Counted from the stretch's first letter, positions 25,754 to 34,380 are shown. The stretch: 64,000 bases of DNA from PHAA01 sp963665865 (GCA_963665865.2 CAXXWF010000001.1:806001-870000); one strand, 5' to 3'. Notes: a model not told the origin generated them from the sequence alone. Numbers and translations are program-made.

Positions 25754-26572
25754 ATGTTGATTTATGGTAAAGAAATTAGAGAAAAATTAAAAGAAGAATT
25801 GAAAGTGGTCGCGGCTCAGTTGAAGATGGCTATGACCATTATCCAGGTTGGGGATGAGGGGCCTTCGGCGGCCTATATTAATGGTATAAAAAGCTTTGCT
25901 CGGGATGTGGCGGTTGAAGTAACGGTATTAAATTTTCCCGCCGAGATTAGCGAAGTTGAGCTTCTGGCTAAGATTGCCGCATTAAATACCGACCCTGGAG
26001 TAACGGGCATAATGGTACAAAAACCTTTACCGGCACATATTAATGGTGATTTGATCGTTAATTCTCTGGATTACCATAAAGATGTAGAGGGTATTCACCC
26101 CTTTAATTTAGGGAAGCTTCTAACTAAAGAGCCAGGTGTGAAACCAACTACCCCTAAAGCTGTCATCCGTATGTTGAAGGACCATGGCATAGAAATTGAT
26201 TGGCAGCGGGTCGCAATCGTGGGACGAAGTGCCATTCTGGGCGGACCGCTGGCCGTTATGATGACAACTGAGAATGGAACCGTTACCGTTTGTCATACCC
26301 ATACCCGTGATTTGGCCCAGGTAACCAGGGATGCGGATATAGTTATAGCAGCCATGGGAAAAATGCATTTCATCACAGCTGATATGGTCAAGGAGAATTG
26401 TGTAATAATTGATGCTGGTATAAACTTTGATGAACAAGGCAAAATGAAGGGCGATGTGCACCCCGATGCCTCTGCCAAAGCCAGAATTGCCAGCGCTGTT
26501 CCTGGTGGTGTAGGTATGATTACGGTGGCCGAGCTGTTTGACAACCTGCGAATTTTAGCTCAGCAAATATAG
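25754..26572 (+). CDS. folD: Bifunctional methylenetetrahydrofolate dehydrogenase/cyclohydrolase
   Basis: 272 residues from the ATG at 25754, behind GGGAGGGG; an upstream in-frame extension is not coding. Interconverts methylene-, methenyl- and formyl-tetrahydrofolate. Motifs: GPSAAYINGIKSFARDV, GIMVQKPLPAHIN, the Rossmann segment VAIVGRSAILGGPLAVMM near 155, and PGGVGMITVAELFDN at the C-terminus. The usual catalytic-site YxxxK appears as AAYINGIK. Slightly short (FolD is normally about 285). Confidence 0.94.
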   Translation: MLIYGKEIREKLKEELKVVAAQLKMAMTIIQVGDEGPSAAYINGIKSFARDVAVEVTVLNFPAEISEVELLAKIAALNTDPGVTGIMVQKPLPAHINGDLIVNSLDYHKDVEGIHPFNLGKLLTKEPGVKPTTPKAVIRMLKDHGIEIDWQRVAIVGRSAILGGPLAVMMTTENGTVTVCHTHTRDLAQVTRDADIVIAAMGKMHFITADMVKENCVIIDAGINFDEQGKMKGDVHPDASAKARIASAVPGGVGMITVAELFDNLRILAQQI

Positions 26573-26604
26573 TAAATCCAGGAATTATGGATGATTTAAT
26601 AATT

Positions 26605-26651
26605 AAAGGCAGGTCGCTCTAACGTTCAGTTATTGTGGCCTGCCTTTTATT
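26605..26651 (+). terminator. Terminator of folD
   Basis: Stem AAAGGCAGG / CCTGCCTTT with a 25-base loop, then TTAT, 32 bases after the stop. Confidence 0.8.
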
Positions 26652-26689
26652 GCGCAAAGAAGGAAAGTTAATAAATTGAAGTTAGACAC

Positions 26690-26719
26690 TTGAAGAATCT
26701 ATAAGAATAACAATATAAT
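26690..26719 (+). promoter_or_regulatory. Sigma-A promoter of the sigma-54 activator gene
   Basis: TTGAAG, 18-base spacer, TATAAT (26714-26719), 55 bases before the start codon. This gives the activator a vegetative promoter, unlike the operons it probably controls. Confidence 0.75.
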
Positions 26720-26774
26720 GAACATAATACTTATAGACTCTGATTTCGTTTAGAAAATCGGGGGGGGATTGGAT

Positions 26775-28802
26775 ATGTTTACCAATATTCAACCTTATTT
26801 GCCAGAAACTACTTTGGCCTGGCAGGATTTTGTTGCTAATGGAAAGCTGGGTATGCATGCTGTAAATCCTGTGATTGCAGAGTCATGGCAAAGATGTTTT
26901 CAGGCGGGGGTTGACGCCTATGATGGAACCTGCTACCATCACCTTTCCTCAGCGGAGCTGGATAATCTGCTGGGCAAAAGGAAGGAACTTATAGAAATAG
27001 CGCGTCCCTTTATGCTAAAACTATATGAATTTGTGAAGGGCTCTGGCTTTATTGTCATGATGACCGATGAACGAGGCTATATAATGGAGACTCTTGGAGA
27101 TGAAGGCACATTGGAACAGGCCCAGGGTCTCTATTTCATTAAAGGAGCAGATTGGAGCGAGGCATCAGTTGGCACTAACGCTATTGGTACGGCTGCAGTC
27201 TTAAAAAAACCAATCCAGACATCGGGGGCAGAACATTACTGTCTCAAGCACCAGGCTTGGACATGCTCTGCATCCCCGATTTTTAATTTGGACGGTCAAC
27301 TCATAGGAGTGCTAGATATGTCAGGGCCTTTGGATGGCACTCATATTCATACTCTGGGTATGGTGGTAGCGGCGGTGGAAGCTATTACCGAACAAATCAG
27401 GATCCGCAAAAAAAATCGAGAATTAGTAACCGCTAACAGCAAGATGACCGAAATATTTCAGACCATGTCGGACGGGGTCATGATTATTGATGAACAGGCA
27501 GTGTTAACCCAAGTAAATCCAATGGCAGAAAAGATTCTCGGTAAACCAGCTTTAGAGTTAGTTGGTAAATCAATTCATGAAATACTGGGCCGCGATTTGC
27601 CGGCACTGGCGAAAACCCTAAAATGGCATGAATCTTTTAATGATGCTGAGATATTAATCGATTCCGCTGACGGCCGAATTCACTGTATGTCCTCAGGTAT
27701 GCCCCTTTTAGATGATGAAGACATTCTTTCCGGGGTAGTAATCCTGGTTCGTCCGATGGCCAAAGTTCAGAAACTGGTCAATCGTTTCAGCGGGGCGCAG
27801 GCAACATTTCATTTTAAAGATGTTATCGGACACAGTGATCAAATTACCGAGGTAATCCACATGGCATCTCTTGCAGCCAGCGGCAGTTCCAATATCTTGC
27901 TGGAGGGAGAAAGCGGCACCGGCAAGGAGGTCCTGGCTCAATCCATTCATAATCGGAGTGCACGGCGTAAAGGACCTTTTGTAGCTGTAAACTGCGGGGC
28001 AATACCCAGAGAATTAATTGCCAGTGAATTATTCGGGTATGCGGATGGTGCTTTTACCGGAGCTAAACGGGGTGGGAGACCGGGAAAATTTGAGCTGGCG
28101 GCTGGGGGAACCCTATTTTTGGACGAGATCGCGGACATGCCCCTGGAGCAGCAGGTGGCATTGTTGCGGGTTCTACAAGATAGGAAGATTACCCGTATTG
28201 GTGATGATAAAGTTATACCAGTGGATTTTAGGGTCATCTGTGCCACCAATAAAAATCTTCTGGAAGAGGTGGAAAAGGGTACCTTTCGCCAGGATCTCTA
28301 CTACAGGTTAAATGTAGTTGCAATTACTTTGCCGCCCTTACGGAGCCATCCTGAAGATATTCCGGATCTTTTCGAGCATTTTGTGGAACTCATCGGTCGG
28401 GAATGGGGCTCTAAAATCCTGGAGATCGATGAGCGTATTATGGAATATTTGCAGCAGTATAAATGGCCTGGCAATGTACGCGAACTTCAGAATGTTGTCG
28501 AGAGATTAATCAGCATGGCTGAAGGTGGACGTATTCATCTAGAGGGTTTACCCCCTAGTATCTTCAAACCCCATGGAACTGAAATGCGTCAGGATCAGCA
28601 ATCAATTCCCCCGGCAATCAACGTCTGTTCGGAGCGAGAAAAAAGAAAGCAATTAGTAGCAGAGCATGAATGCCAAGAAATATTGGACCTATTGGCCAAA
28701 CACGGAGGCAATATCAGCGAAGTAGCCCGAGAGATGGAGGTTTCGCGCAATACTGTGTATCGAAAAATGCGTCAGTATGCCATTGATTATGATTCACTAT
28801 AG
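26775..28802 (+). CDS. acoR: Sigma-54-dependent transcriptional activator, AcoR type
   Basis: 675 residues from the ATG at 26775, 7 bases after a G7 tract. Domain order: GAF-like sensor (about 50-215, with SVGTNAIGTAAVLKKPIQ), PAS (about 225-335, MSDGVMIIDEQAVLTQVNPMAEKILG), AAA+ domain (about 355-590) with Walker A GESGTGKE, sigma-54-contacting GAFTGA and the GTLFLDEIADM segment, and a C-terminal Fis-type helix-turn-helix (NISEVAREMEVSRNTVYRKM). This is the architecture of AcoR, the acetoin-responsive activator. Two -24/-12 promoters at 29405 and 36930 with matching upstream palindromes lie downstream and are the probable targets. Confidence 0.93.
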   Translation: MFTNIQPYLPETTLAWQDFVANGKLGMHAVNPVIAESWQRCFQAGVDAYDGTCYHHLSSAELDNLLGKRKELIEIARPFMLKLYEFVKGSGFIVMMTDERGYIMETLGDEGTLEQAQGLYFIKGADWSEASVGTNAIGTAAVLKKPIQTSGAEHYCLKHQAWTCSASPIFNLDGQLIGVLDMSGPLDGTHIHTLGMVVAAVEAITEQIRIRKKNRELVTANSKMTEIFQTMSDGVMIIDEQAVLTQVNPMAEKILGKPALELVGKSIHEILGRDLPALAKTLKWHESFNDAEILIDSADGRIHCMSSGMPLLDDEDILSGVVILVRPMAKVQKLVNRFSGAQATFHFKDVIGHSDQITEVIHMASLAASGSSNILLEGESGTGKEVLAQSIHNRSARRKGPFVAVNCGAIPRELIASELFGYADGAFTGAKRGGRPGKFELAAGGTLFLDEIADMPLEQQVALLRVLQDRKITRIGDDKVIPVDFRVICATNKNLLEEVEKGTFRQDLYYRLNVVAITLPPLRSHPEDIPDLFEHFVELIGREWGSKILEIDERIMEYLQQYKWPGNVRELQNVVERLISMAEGGRIHLEGLPPSIFKPHGTEMRQDQQSIPPAINVCSEREKRKQLVAEHECQEILDLLAKHGGNISEVAREMEVSRNTVYRKMRQYAIDYDSL

Positions 28803-28826
28803 AACAATTCTAAGGAGAGTTTACTA

Positions 28827-29057
28827 TTGAAAATTACTGTCAAGCTTTTTGCCTTCTTACGCCAAGGAAGGTTCAAGATCCGGGAGCTTAATTTCCCCGA
28901 TGACACTACAGTGGGGCAGGTTTTGGATAGCCTTGCTATATCCCGCCAGGAAATGGAAATAGGAATTATTTTTATTAACGGTAAGCATGCTGAATTTAAT
29001 ACTGTTTTGAAGGCTGATGATACCCTGGCAGTCTTTCCACCGGTTGCTGGAGGTTAG
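28827..29057 (+). CDS. MoaD/ThiS-family sulfur-carrier protein
   Basis: 76 residues with beta-grasp fold and the C-terminal double glycine (FPPVAGG) that is thiocarboxylated in molybdopterin synthesis. TTG start behind TAAGGAG, 24 bases after the activator gene. MoaD-like proteins are often encoded beside tungsten aldehyde oxidoreductases, and the AOR gene here starts 1.1 kb downstream, so it probably supplies the tungstopterin dithiolene sulfur. Confidence 0.88.
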   Translation: MKITVKLFAFLRQGRFKIRELNFPDDTTVGQVLDSLAISRQEMEIGIIFINGKHAEFNTVLKADDTLAVFPPVAGG

Positions 29058-29058
29058 G

Positions 29059-29115
29059 ATGAATGAAGAACTCTTGCTTTGGCTAAGGGAATCCTTCCGG
29101 TTCGCTGCCGAGTAA
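29059..29115 (+). pseudogene. 18-codon open frame, possible remnant of an adenylyltransferase-like gene
   Basis: Starts ATG two bases beyond the moaD-like stop with a GGAGG nearby and reads MNEELLLWLRESFRFAAE before TAA. MoeB/ThiF-family partners of MoaD often begin MNEELL, so this may be the leftover N-terminus of a deleted activating enzyme. It could equally be chance. Confidence 0.25.
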
Positions 29116-29273
29116 CGTAAATGCCATTAGTATTTACTAGATATGGAAATAGAAATCATGGAACTAACTTCTGCAAAATAGCCCCTCATAATTACCCATC
29201 TCCAGATACACACTATATGATTCCATACTTATCTCATTTTAATATACTTACAAATTATTTTAATGACCTCATG

Positions 29274-29356
29274 TGTAACATAACTGTAATAAATAGTTGT
29301 TACAAATAATTGGGAGTAAATCTACAATGTAACACCAGTGATACACCAGTGATACA
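29274..29356 (+). promoter_or_regulatory. Upstream activator sites for the AOR operon
   Basis: TGTAACA (29274-29280) and TGTTACA (29298-29304) face each other, then TGTAACA-CCAG-TGATACA (29328-29345) and a further TGATACA (29350-29356). The 7-4-7 geometry is the same as the perfect palindrome at 36666-36683 before the second sigma-54 promoter. The sites lie 49-131 bases upstream of the -24 element, normal for enhancer-binding activators. Confidence 0.7.
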
Positions 29357-29404
29357 AACACAACTGTAGATGCCTAATTTTCGGGATTGATGAAAATGTG
29401 AAAG

Positions 29405-29421
29405 TTGGCACAATACTTGCT
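29405..29421 (+). promoter_or_regulatory. Sigma-54 promoter of the aldehyde oxidoreductase operon
   Basis: TTGGCACAATACTTGCT matches the consensus TTGGCAC-N5-TTGCT, with GG at 29407-29408 and GC at 29419-29420 separated by 10 bases. Transcript start expected near 29432, giving a leader of about 245 bases. Confidence 0.9.
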
Positions 29422-29447
29422 ATATTGTGTTTATATAAACGCTTGGC

Positions 29448-29518
29448 AAAGTAATGCCGCGGTGATAACCGCACGACCAGCCAGTATGAACTGTTAAATA
29501 TAGCTGGTTCGTTACTTT
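29448..29518 (+). ncRNA. Structured leader RNA of the AOR operon (three-way-junction candidate)
   Basis: Just after the expected transcript start, AAAGTAA (29448-29454) pairs with TTACTTT (29512-29518) and encloses two hairpins: GCGGT-GATA-ACCGC (29459-29472) and CGACCAGC / GCTGGTTCG (29474-29481 / 29503-29511). It does not match the molybdenum/tungsten-cofactor, TPP or c-di-GMP riboswitch consensus as I know them. It may be a regulatory or stabilising leader element. Function unknown. Confidence 0.5.
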
Positions 29519-29632
29519 ATTATTTGATCAATTGAAAGAAAGAAGGGAGGGGAAAAGAGAGAGAAAGATTGAGATTGGAATTATGAAAAAGATTTACGTG
29601 CTGTCAGGAATATGATGTAAGACTATTACTTC

Positions 29633-29671
29633 AAAGGAGGTGAATTCTGGTTTTCTCTAGGAGAAAGCCAG
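29633..29671 (+). promoter_or_regulatory. Shine-Dalgarno separated from start codon by a hairpin
   Basis: A perfect AAAGGAGGTGA (29633-29643) is followed by an 11-bp stem (29647-29657 / 29661-29671, loop TAG) and then, 6 bases later, the ATG of the polyferredoxin at 29678. With the hairpin folded, the ribosome site and start codon are about 12 bases apart; unfolded they are 37 apart. No in-frame start lies between. Confidence 0.65.
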
Positions 29672-29677
29672 TACTGT

Positions 29678-30157
29678 ATGGACAAATTACTAGTAGTGCA
29701 GCCGGAGAAATGCACAGGGTGCCGTACTTGTGAATTGACATGTTCTTTTACTCGTACCAACGAGTTTAATCCTGAACTTTCACGCATAGCGGTTTTAACC
29801 TATGAAAAGGTTGGGTTTTCGGTTCCCATGGTATGTCAGCAGTGTGGTATAGCCGCATGTATGAAGGTGTGTTCAGTGGGTGCAATCACTAAAAATGCCG
29901 TCACCGGGGCTATGGAAGTGCAGGATTCCAAGTGTATAGGCTGTAAAATGTGTACTATAGCCTGTCCTTTCGGAGCCATTCATTATCGTGTGGAAACCAA
30001 TATTGTCAGCAAATGCGATCTGTGTGGCGGGGATCCGGCCTGTGTAAAACTGTGTCCTTCTGGTGCCATTACTTATCAGGAAGCCAATGTGGGTAGTTTA
30101 ACTAAACGTAGGGCCTTTGCTGCCAGATTCAAAGATGTTTTTGAGGAGGTGGGTTAA
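29678..30157 (+). CDS. Four-cluster ferredoxin, small subunit of the tungsten aldehyde oxidoreductase
   Basis: 159 residues with cysteine groups for four [4Fe-4S] clusters: CTGCRTCELTC, CQQCGIAACMKVC, CIGCKMCTIAC and CDLCGGDPACVKLC. Small polyferredoxins of this type accompany WOR5/AOR-type large subunits and pass electrons from tungstopterin to a partner. It is followed after 2 bases by the AOR large-subunit gene. The start has an unusual ribosome-site arrangement. Confidence 0.9.
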   Translation: MDKLLVVQPEKCTGCRTCELTCSFTRTNEFNPELSRIAVLTYEKVGFSVPMVCQQCGIAACMKVCSVGAITKNAVTGAMEVQDSKCIGCKMCTIACPFGAIHYRVETNIVSKCDLCGGDPACVKLCPSGAITYQEANVGSLTKRRAFAARFKDVFEEVG

Positions 30158-30159
30158 GC

Positions 30160-31956
30160 ATGTACGGATGGACTGGGAAAATACTCAGGGTTAATCTAAG
30201 CGATGGAACTGTACGCAAGGAAGCTTTGAAAATTGATGATATGCACAATTTTATCGGAGCACGCGGTTTGGGTACCAAAATATTTTATGATGAGGTAGAT
30301 CCTCAGGTAGACCCGTTAAGTCCAGAAAATAAAATTATTTTTATGACTGGCCCTCTTACCGGAACATTGGCAACATCCGGCGGGAGATATAATGTGGTCA
30401 CCAAGGGTGCTCTTAATGGTACAATTGCAGCTTCCAACTCCGGGGGTACGTTCGGTCCCGAACTGAAGTACGCCGGTTATGATGGTATTGTTTTTGAAGG
30501 CAAAGCGGACAAACCGGTATATTTATGGATAAACAATAACACGGTCGAATTGAGAAGTGCCGAAGATCTATGGGGCAAAACCGTACCCGAAACTACTGAT
30601 ATGATTAAAGAAGTAACTGACGATGATGCCAAGATTGCTTGCATCGGTCCAGCCGGTGAAAGGCTGGTTAAGTTTGCTAATATTATGAACGAATATAGTC
30701 GAGCTGCAGGCCGTTCTGGAGTAGGGGCGGTTATGGGCTCCAAGAATCTGAAAGCTGTAGCAGTACGCGGTACGCAAGGCATTAAAGTAGCTGATGTTCC
30801 CGGTTTTATGAATGCTATCAATGATGCCCGCGGCAAGTTGAAAGCTCATCCGGTAACCGGTGCCGGTCTGGCTGCCTATGGAACCAATGTTCTGGTGAAT
30901 ATACTCAACGAACATGGCACCCTGCCGGTGAAAAACTATAGTGAAGCAAGTGTCTTTGCCAGTGCGGAAAAAATTTCCGGCGAATACCAGGCTGAACACA
31001 ATCTGGTGAGAAATAAGGGCTGTTTTGGTTGCTCCATCGGCTGTGGCCGTGTAACCAAGAACCATGGTAAATACAAGGGAATAGGTGAAGGACCAGAATA
31101 CGAGGCTACCTGGGGTTTCGGCGCAGATATGGGGGTTGACGATTTTGAAGCTATAAGCCAGGCGAATTTCCTATGCAATGAATTTGGCCTGGATTCCATA
31201 ACCATGGCAACCACCTTAGCCTGTGCTACCGAGATGACCGAAAAAGGGATAATTCCCCGTGACAAATCAGATCTGGGCTGGGGTAATGCGGATGCAATGG
31301 TTGACAAAATCAGAAAAACCGCTTACCGCGAAGGTTTTGGCGATGAACTGGCCGAAGGATCCTATCGCCTGGCCGAACTTTATGGTCATACCGAATTCTC
31401 CATGTCGGTTAAGAAGCAGGAAATACCGGCTTATGACCCCAGAGGACAGCAGGGGACTGGGCTAAATTATGCTACCTCCAACCGCGGGGGCTGCCATGTA
31501 CGCGGATATATGACTGCACCTGAAATATTAGGCATTCCGGTTAAGGCAGACCCTGATAGCACCGAAGGTATGCCCGAATTACTCAAAATATTTCAGGATC
31601 TTACTGCAGTGGTTGACTCAGCGGGACTGTGTCTGTTTATCACTTTTGGTATCGGACTTCCCGAAATAGCCGAACAATATAGGACTGCTACTGGAATTGA
31701 TATCAGTGATGAAGATTTGCTGAAGGCCGGAGATCGCATTTGGAATCTGGAGCGGTTATTCAATTTAAAAGCCGGATTTACCAAAGCTGATGATACCCTG
31801 CCCTCCCGGTTGCTCAATGAACCCATGAAAGGCGGTCCACACCAGGGCAATGTTAATAGACTGGATATGATGTTGCCTCAGTACTACGCAGGGCGTGGTT
31901 GGGATGAGAATGGAGTGCCTACTGCAGGCAAGTTAACTGATCTTGGTCTATCATAA
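30160..31956 (+). CDS. aor: Tungsten-dependent aldehyde:ferredoxin oxidoreductase, large subunit
   Basis: 598 residues, the usual AOR length. It oxidises aldehydes to carboxylic acids at a bis-pterin tungsten centre with one [4Fe-4S] cluster. N-terminal AOR domain: GWTGKILRVNLSDG, GARGLGTKIFYDEVDP, TGPLTGTLATSGGRYNVVTKG. Cluster ligands CFGCSIGCG near 288 plus the late cysteine in DSAGLCLF near 490. Pterin motif DPRGQQGTGLNYATSNRGGCHVRGY near 425. A RBS GGAGGTGGG precedes it. The neighbours (polyferredoxin, NuoE/NuoF/HoxU-like genes) indicate coupling to NAD, probably with ferredoxin as second acceptor. Confidence 0.95.
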   Translation: MYGWTGKILRVNLSDGTVRKEALKIDDMHNFIGARGLGTKIFYDEVDPQVDPLSPENKIIFMTGPLTGTLATSGGRYNVVTKGALNGTIAASNSGGTFGPELKYAGYDGIVFEGKADKPVYLWINNNTVELRSAEDLWGKTVPETTDMIKEVTDDDAKIACIGPAGERLVKFANIMNEYSRAAGRSGVGAVMGSKNLKAVAVRGTQGIKVADVPGFMNAINDARGKLKAHPVTGAGLAAYGTNVLVNILNEHGTLPVKNYSEASVFASAEKISGEYQAEHNLVRNKGCFGCSIGCGRVTKNHGKYKGIGEGPEYEATWGFGADMGVDDFEAISQANFLCNEFGLDSITMATTLACATEMTEKGIIPRDKSDLGWGNADAMVDKIRKTAYREGFGDELAEGSYRLAELYGHTEFSMSVKKQEIPAYDPRGQQGTGLNYATSNRGGCHVRGYMTAPEILGIPVKADPDSTEGMPELLKIFQDLTAVVDSAGLCLFITFGIGLPEIAEQYRTATGIDISDEDLLKAGDRIWNLERLFNLKAGFTKADDTLPSRLLNEPMKGGPHQGNVNRLDMMLPQYYAGRGWDENGVPTAGKLTDLGLS

Positions 31957-32015
31957 ATATTCAATATAATGACCCGATTTTAGCGGGAAAGTGATTGAGC
32001 TGATTAATTGTAGGC

Positions 32016-32065
32016 AGTTGCCATCTTTTCCCTCCCAGGTTTTGAAAAGATGGCAACTCGCTTTT
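32016..32065 (+). terminator. Intra-operon hairpin after the AOR gene
   Basis: A 15-bp stem AGTTGCCATCTTTTC / GAAAAGATGGCAACT (32016-32030 / 32044-32058) with a 13-base loop, then CGCTTTTAAGGAGG. The short T run makes it a weak terminator or a processing/stability structure. It lies in the 125-base gap before the NuoE-like gene and could lower expression of the electron-transfer genes relative to AOR. Confidence 0.6.
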
Positions 32066-32081
32066 AAGGAGGCAACCGAAT

Positions 32082-32579
32082 ATGTCTGCAAACGCCAGGC
32101 AAGTTGATATAGAAAAACTTATCGAAATATTAAATATTTATCCGGGAGAAAAGCGCTATATTCTGGCTATGATGCAGGATGTGCAGGGAGAATTCAAATA
32201 TCTTCCCCGGGAAGGTCTGGAGATAATTGCCTCCCGAGTTGATGTGCCTTTAAGCCGGGTTTATAGCATGGCCACCTTTTATAAGGCTTTTAGTTTGGTT
32301 CCCAAAGGCCGGATTAACTTCAAAGTCTGTGACGGCACGGCGTGTCATATAAAGGGGTCTAATGTATTGATTGATCAAATTTATAAGCACCTGGGTATTA
32401 AACCTGGTGAAACCACTGCTGATGGGGAATTCTCAATCGAAACTGTCAACTGTTTGGGGGCTTGTGCTCTTGCCCCGGCAATAGTTGCTAATGAAAGGGT
32501 TCACCCCAAAGTGACATCAGCCGGCATCATTGATCTTATTAAGAGCTATGGAGGGCTAGCCGATGCAACCGACAAATGA
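32082..32579 (+). CDS. NuoE-like [2Fe-2S] subunit of the AOR electron-transfer module
   Basis: 165 residues, thioredoxin-like [2Fe-2S] protein related to complex I NuoE and HydC/HndA. Ligands CDGTAC (near 85) and CLGAC (near 127) give the C-x4-C ... C-x3-C pattern. N-terminal helices (IEKLIEILNIYPGEKRYILAMMQDVQGEFKYLPREGLEII) follow the family. It overlaps the next gene by 17 bases. Confidence 0.92.
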   Translation: MSANARQVDIEKLIEILNIYPGEKRYILAMMQDVQGEFKYLPREGLEIIASRVDVPLSRVYSMATFYKAFSLVPKGRINFKVCDGTACHIKGSNVLIDQIYKHLGIKPGETTADGEFSIETVNCLGACALAPAIVANERVHPKVTSAGIIDLIKSYGGLADATDK

Positions 32580-34368
32580 TCTGGAGGGCAGAATGATTTT
32601 AATCTGCTGTGGAACTGGATGCTTGGCCAGTGGCAGCATGGAGGTCTACGATGCTTTAAGGCAGGGCGTAACTTCTACCGATGTGCAGGTACAAACTTAT
32701 ACCAAACCCACCGGCTGTAACGGCTGGTGTGAAAAAGGCCCGCTGGTGAAGATAATGCCAGACGACATTACCTATATACAGGTTACACCTGCCGACGTGC
32801 CCGAGATTATTGGGAAGACGCTCCAAACGGGCGAAGTAATTAACCGGCTTCTCTATCGGGATGCGAAAACTAAAAAACGAGTCAAATCTCATCACGAAAT
32901 TCCCTTTTATAAGAAACAACACAAAGTGGCTTTAAGGAATATTGGGGAAATTGACCCAGCTGCTATTGAGGATTATATCAACCGGGACGGATATAAGGCA
33001 ATTACCAAGGTGCTACGAGAGATGACCCCCACTCAGGTAATAGATGAAGTTATTGAATCGGGTCTTCGGGGACGGGGAGGCGGGGGGTTCCCCACCGGGC
33101 TCAAGTGGAAGGCAGGTGCCGCAACGACCGCCCAACCTAAATATGTAATCTGTAACGGCGATGAGGGCGACCCCGGAGCATTTATGGATCGCAGCATCAT
33201 GGAGGGTGATCCCCATACCGTTATTGAAGGTATGATTATCTGCGCCTATGCTATCGGAGCATCGTCGGGGTTTATTTATGTACGGGATGAATATAGTCTA
33301 GCAGTTAAGAACCTGGCTATAGCGATTGATAATGCCCGCAGCCTCGGTTATCTGGGCCAAGAAATACTGGGCAGCAGCCTATCCTTCGATATTGACATAG
33401 TCCGGGGAGGAGGAGCATTTGTCTGTGGCGAAGAGACCGCCCTGATAGCCTCTATTGAGGGTAATGTTGGTGAACCCCGCGATAAATATGTCTTTCCCAC
33501 CGAAAAGGGTTTGTGGGGACAGCCCACTATTATTAATAATGTTGAATCCTGGGCTAATATTCCGGTGATCATTAACAAAGGAGCACAAGATTTTGCGGCG
33601 ATTGGAACCGAAGGCAGCAAGGGGACCAAGGTGTTCTCGCTGGTAGGTAAAGTAATCAACACGGGCCTGGTAGAGGTTCCTATGGGAACTACTCTCCGGG
33701 AGATTATCTATGATATCGGGGGAGGAATTCAAGGCGGCAGGAAGTTTAAAGCTGTTCAGACGGGAGGTCCTTCCGGAGGCTGCATTCCCGATAGTATGCT
33801 GGATTTGCAGGTGGATTTCGATTCTCTCACCAAGGCTGGTTCGATGATGGGATCAGGCGGGTTAATCGTAATGGATGACCGTACCTGTATGGTGGAAATA
33901 GCCCGTTATTATGTTAACTTCTTAGCCGGGGAATCCTGCGGTAAATGTACTCCCTGTAGAGAAGGTCTGAAAGTTCTGCAGGAAACACTGGAACGTATAT
34001 GTAAAGGGCAGGGCAAGATGGAAGATCTGACCTTCTTGGAGGATATTGGAGAAACCATGCAGACTGCATCCCTGTGTGCCCTGGGGAGAACAGCCCCCAA
34101 TCCCGTGCTGTCAACCCTCCATTATTTCAAAGACGAGTACCTGGCGCATATAAATGAAGCCCGCTGTCCGGCCGGAATATGCCGGGATTTGACCGAGTTT
34201 AATATTGAGGCTGAACTCTGTACGGGCTGTGGATTATGTGTTAAGAATTGCCCGGTTGATGCTATAAGTGGTGAAAAGAAAGAACCCCACGTGATTGATC
34301 AGGAAAAATGTATTCAATGCGGTGAATGTATAAACCACTGTAAATTTAATGCAGTAAAAGTTAGATAG
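32563..34368 (+). CDS. NuoF-like NADH-binding flavoprotein with extra Fe-S domains (bifurcating-type beta subunit)
   Basis: 601 residues. Order: N-terminal thioredoxin-like [2Fe-2S] domain (CCGTGC ... CNGWC, residues 1-95), NADH/FMN core (GLRGRGGGGFPTGLKWKAG near 170, CNGDEGDPGAFMDR near 205, GGGAFVCGEETALIASIEG near 288), [4Fe-4S] motif ESCGKCTPCREG near 450, and a C-terminal two-cluster ferredoxin (CTGCGLCVKNC, CIQCGECINHC). This is the layout of HydB/HndC and of BfuB in electron-bifurcating complexes. Together with NuoE- and HoxU-like subunits it would connect AOR to NAD(H) and ferredoxin. Confidence 0.94.
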   Translation: MQPTNDLEGRMILICCGTGCLASGSMEVYDALRQGVTSTDVQVQTYTKPTGCNGWCEKGPLVKIMPDDITYIQVTPADVPEIIGKTLQTGEVINRLLYRDAKTKKRVKSHHEIPFYKKQHKVALRNIGEIDPAAIEDYINRDGYKAITKVLREMTPTQVIDEVIESGLRGRGGGGFPTGLKWKAGAATTAQPKYVICNGDEGDPGAFMDRSIMEGDPHTVIEGMIICAYAIGASSGFIYVRDEYSLAVKNLAIAIDNARSLGYLGQEILGSSLSFDIDIVRGGGAFVCGEETALIASIEGNVGEPRDKYVFPTEKGLWGQPTIINNVESWANIPVIINKGAQDFAAIGTEGSKGTKVFSLVGKVINTGLVEVPMGTTLREIIYDIGGGIQGGRKFKAVQTGGPSGGCIPDSMLDLQVDFDSLTKAGSMMGSGGLIVMDDRTCMVEIARYYVNFLAGESCGKCTPCREGLKVLQETLERICKGQGKMEDLTFLEDIGETMQTASLCALGRTAPNPVLSTLHYFKDEYLAHINEARCPAGICRDLTEFNIEAELCTGCGLCVKNCPVDAISGEKKEPHVIDQEKCIQCGECINHCKFNAVKVR

Positions 34369-34380
34369 GAGGGTGGAGAA

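Noticed and set aside
29440..29520. Molybdenum/tungsten cofactor riboswitch or c-di-GMP riboswitch
   Set aside because: The structure is clear but the conserved sequence blocks of those classes, as I know them, are missing. It is reported only as an unassigned structured leader.
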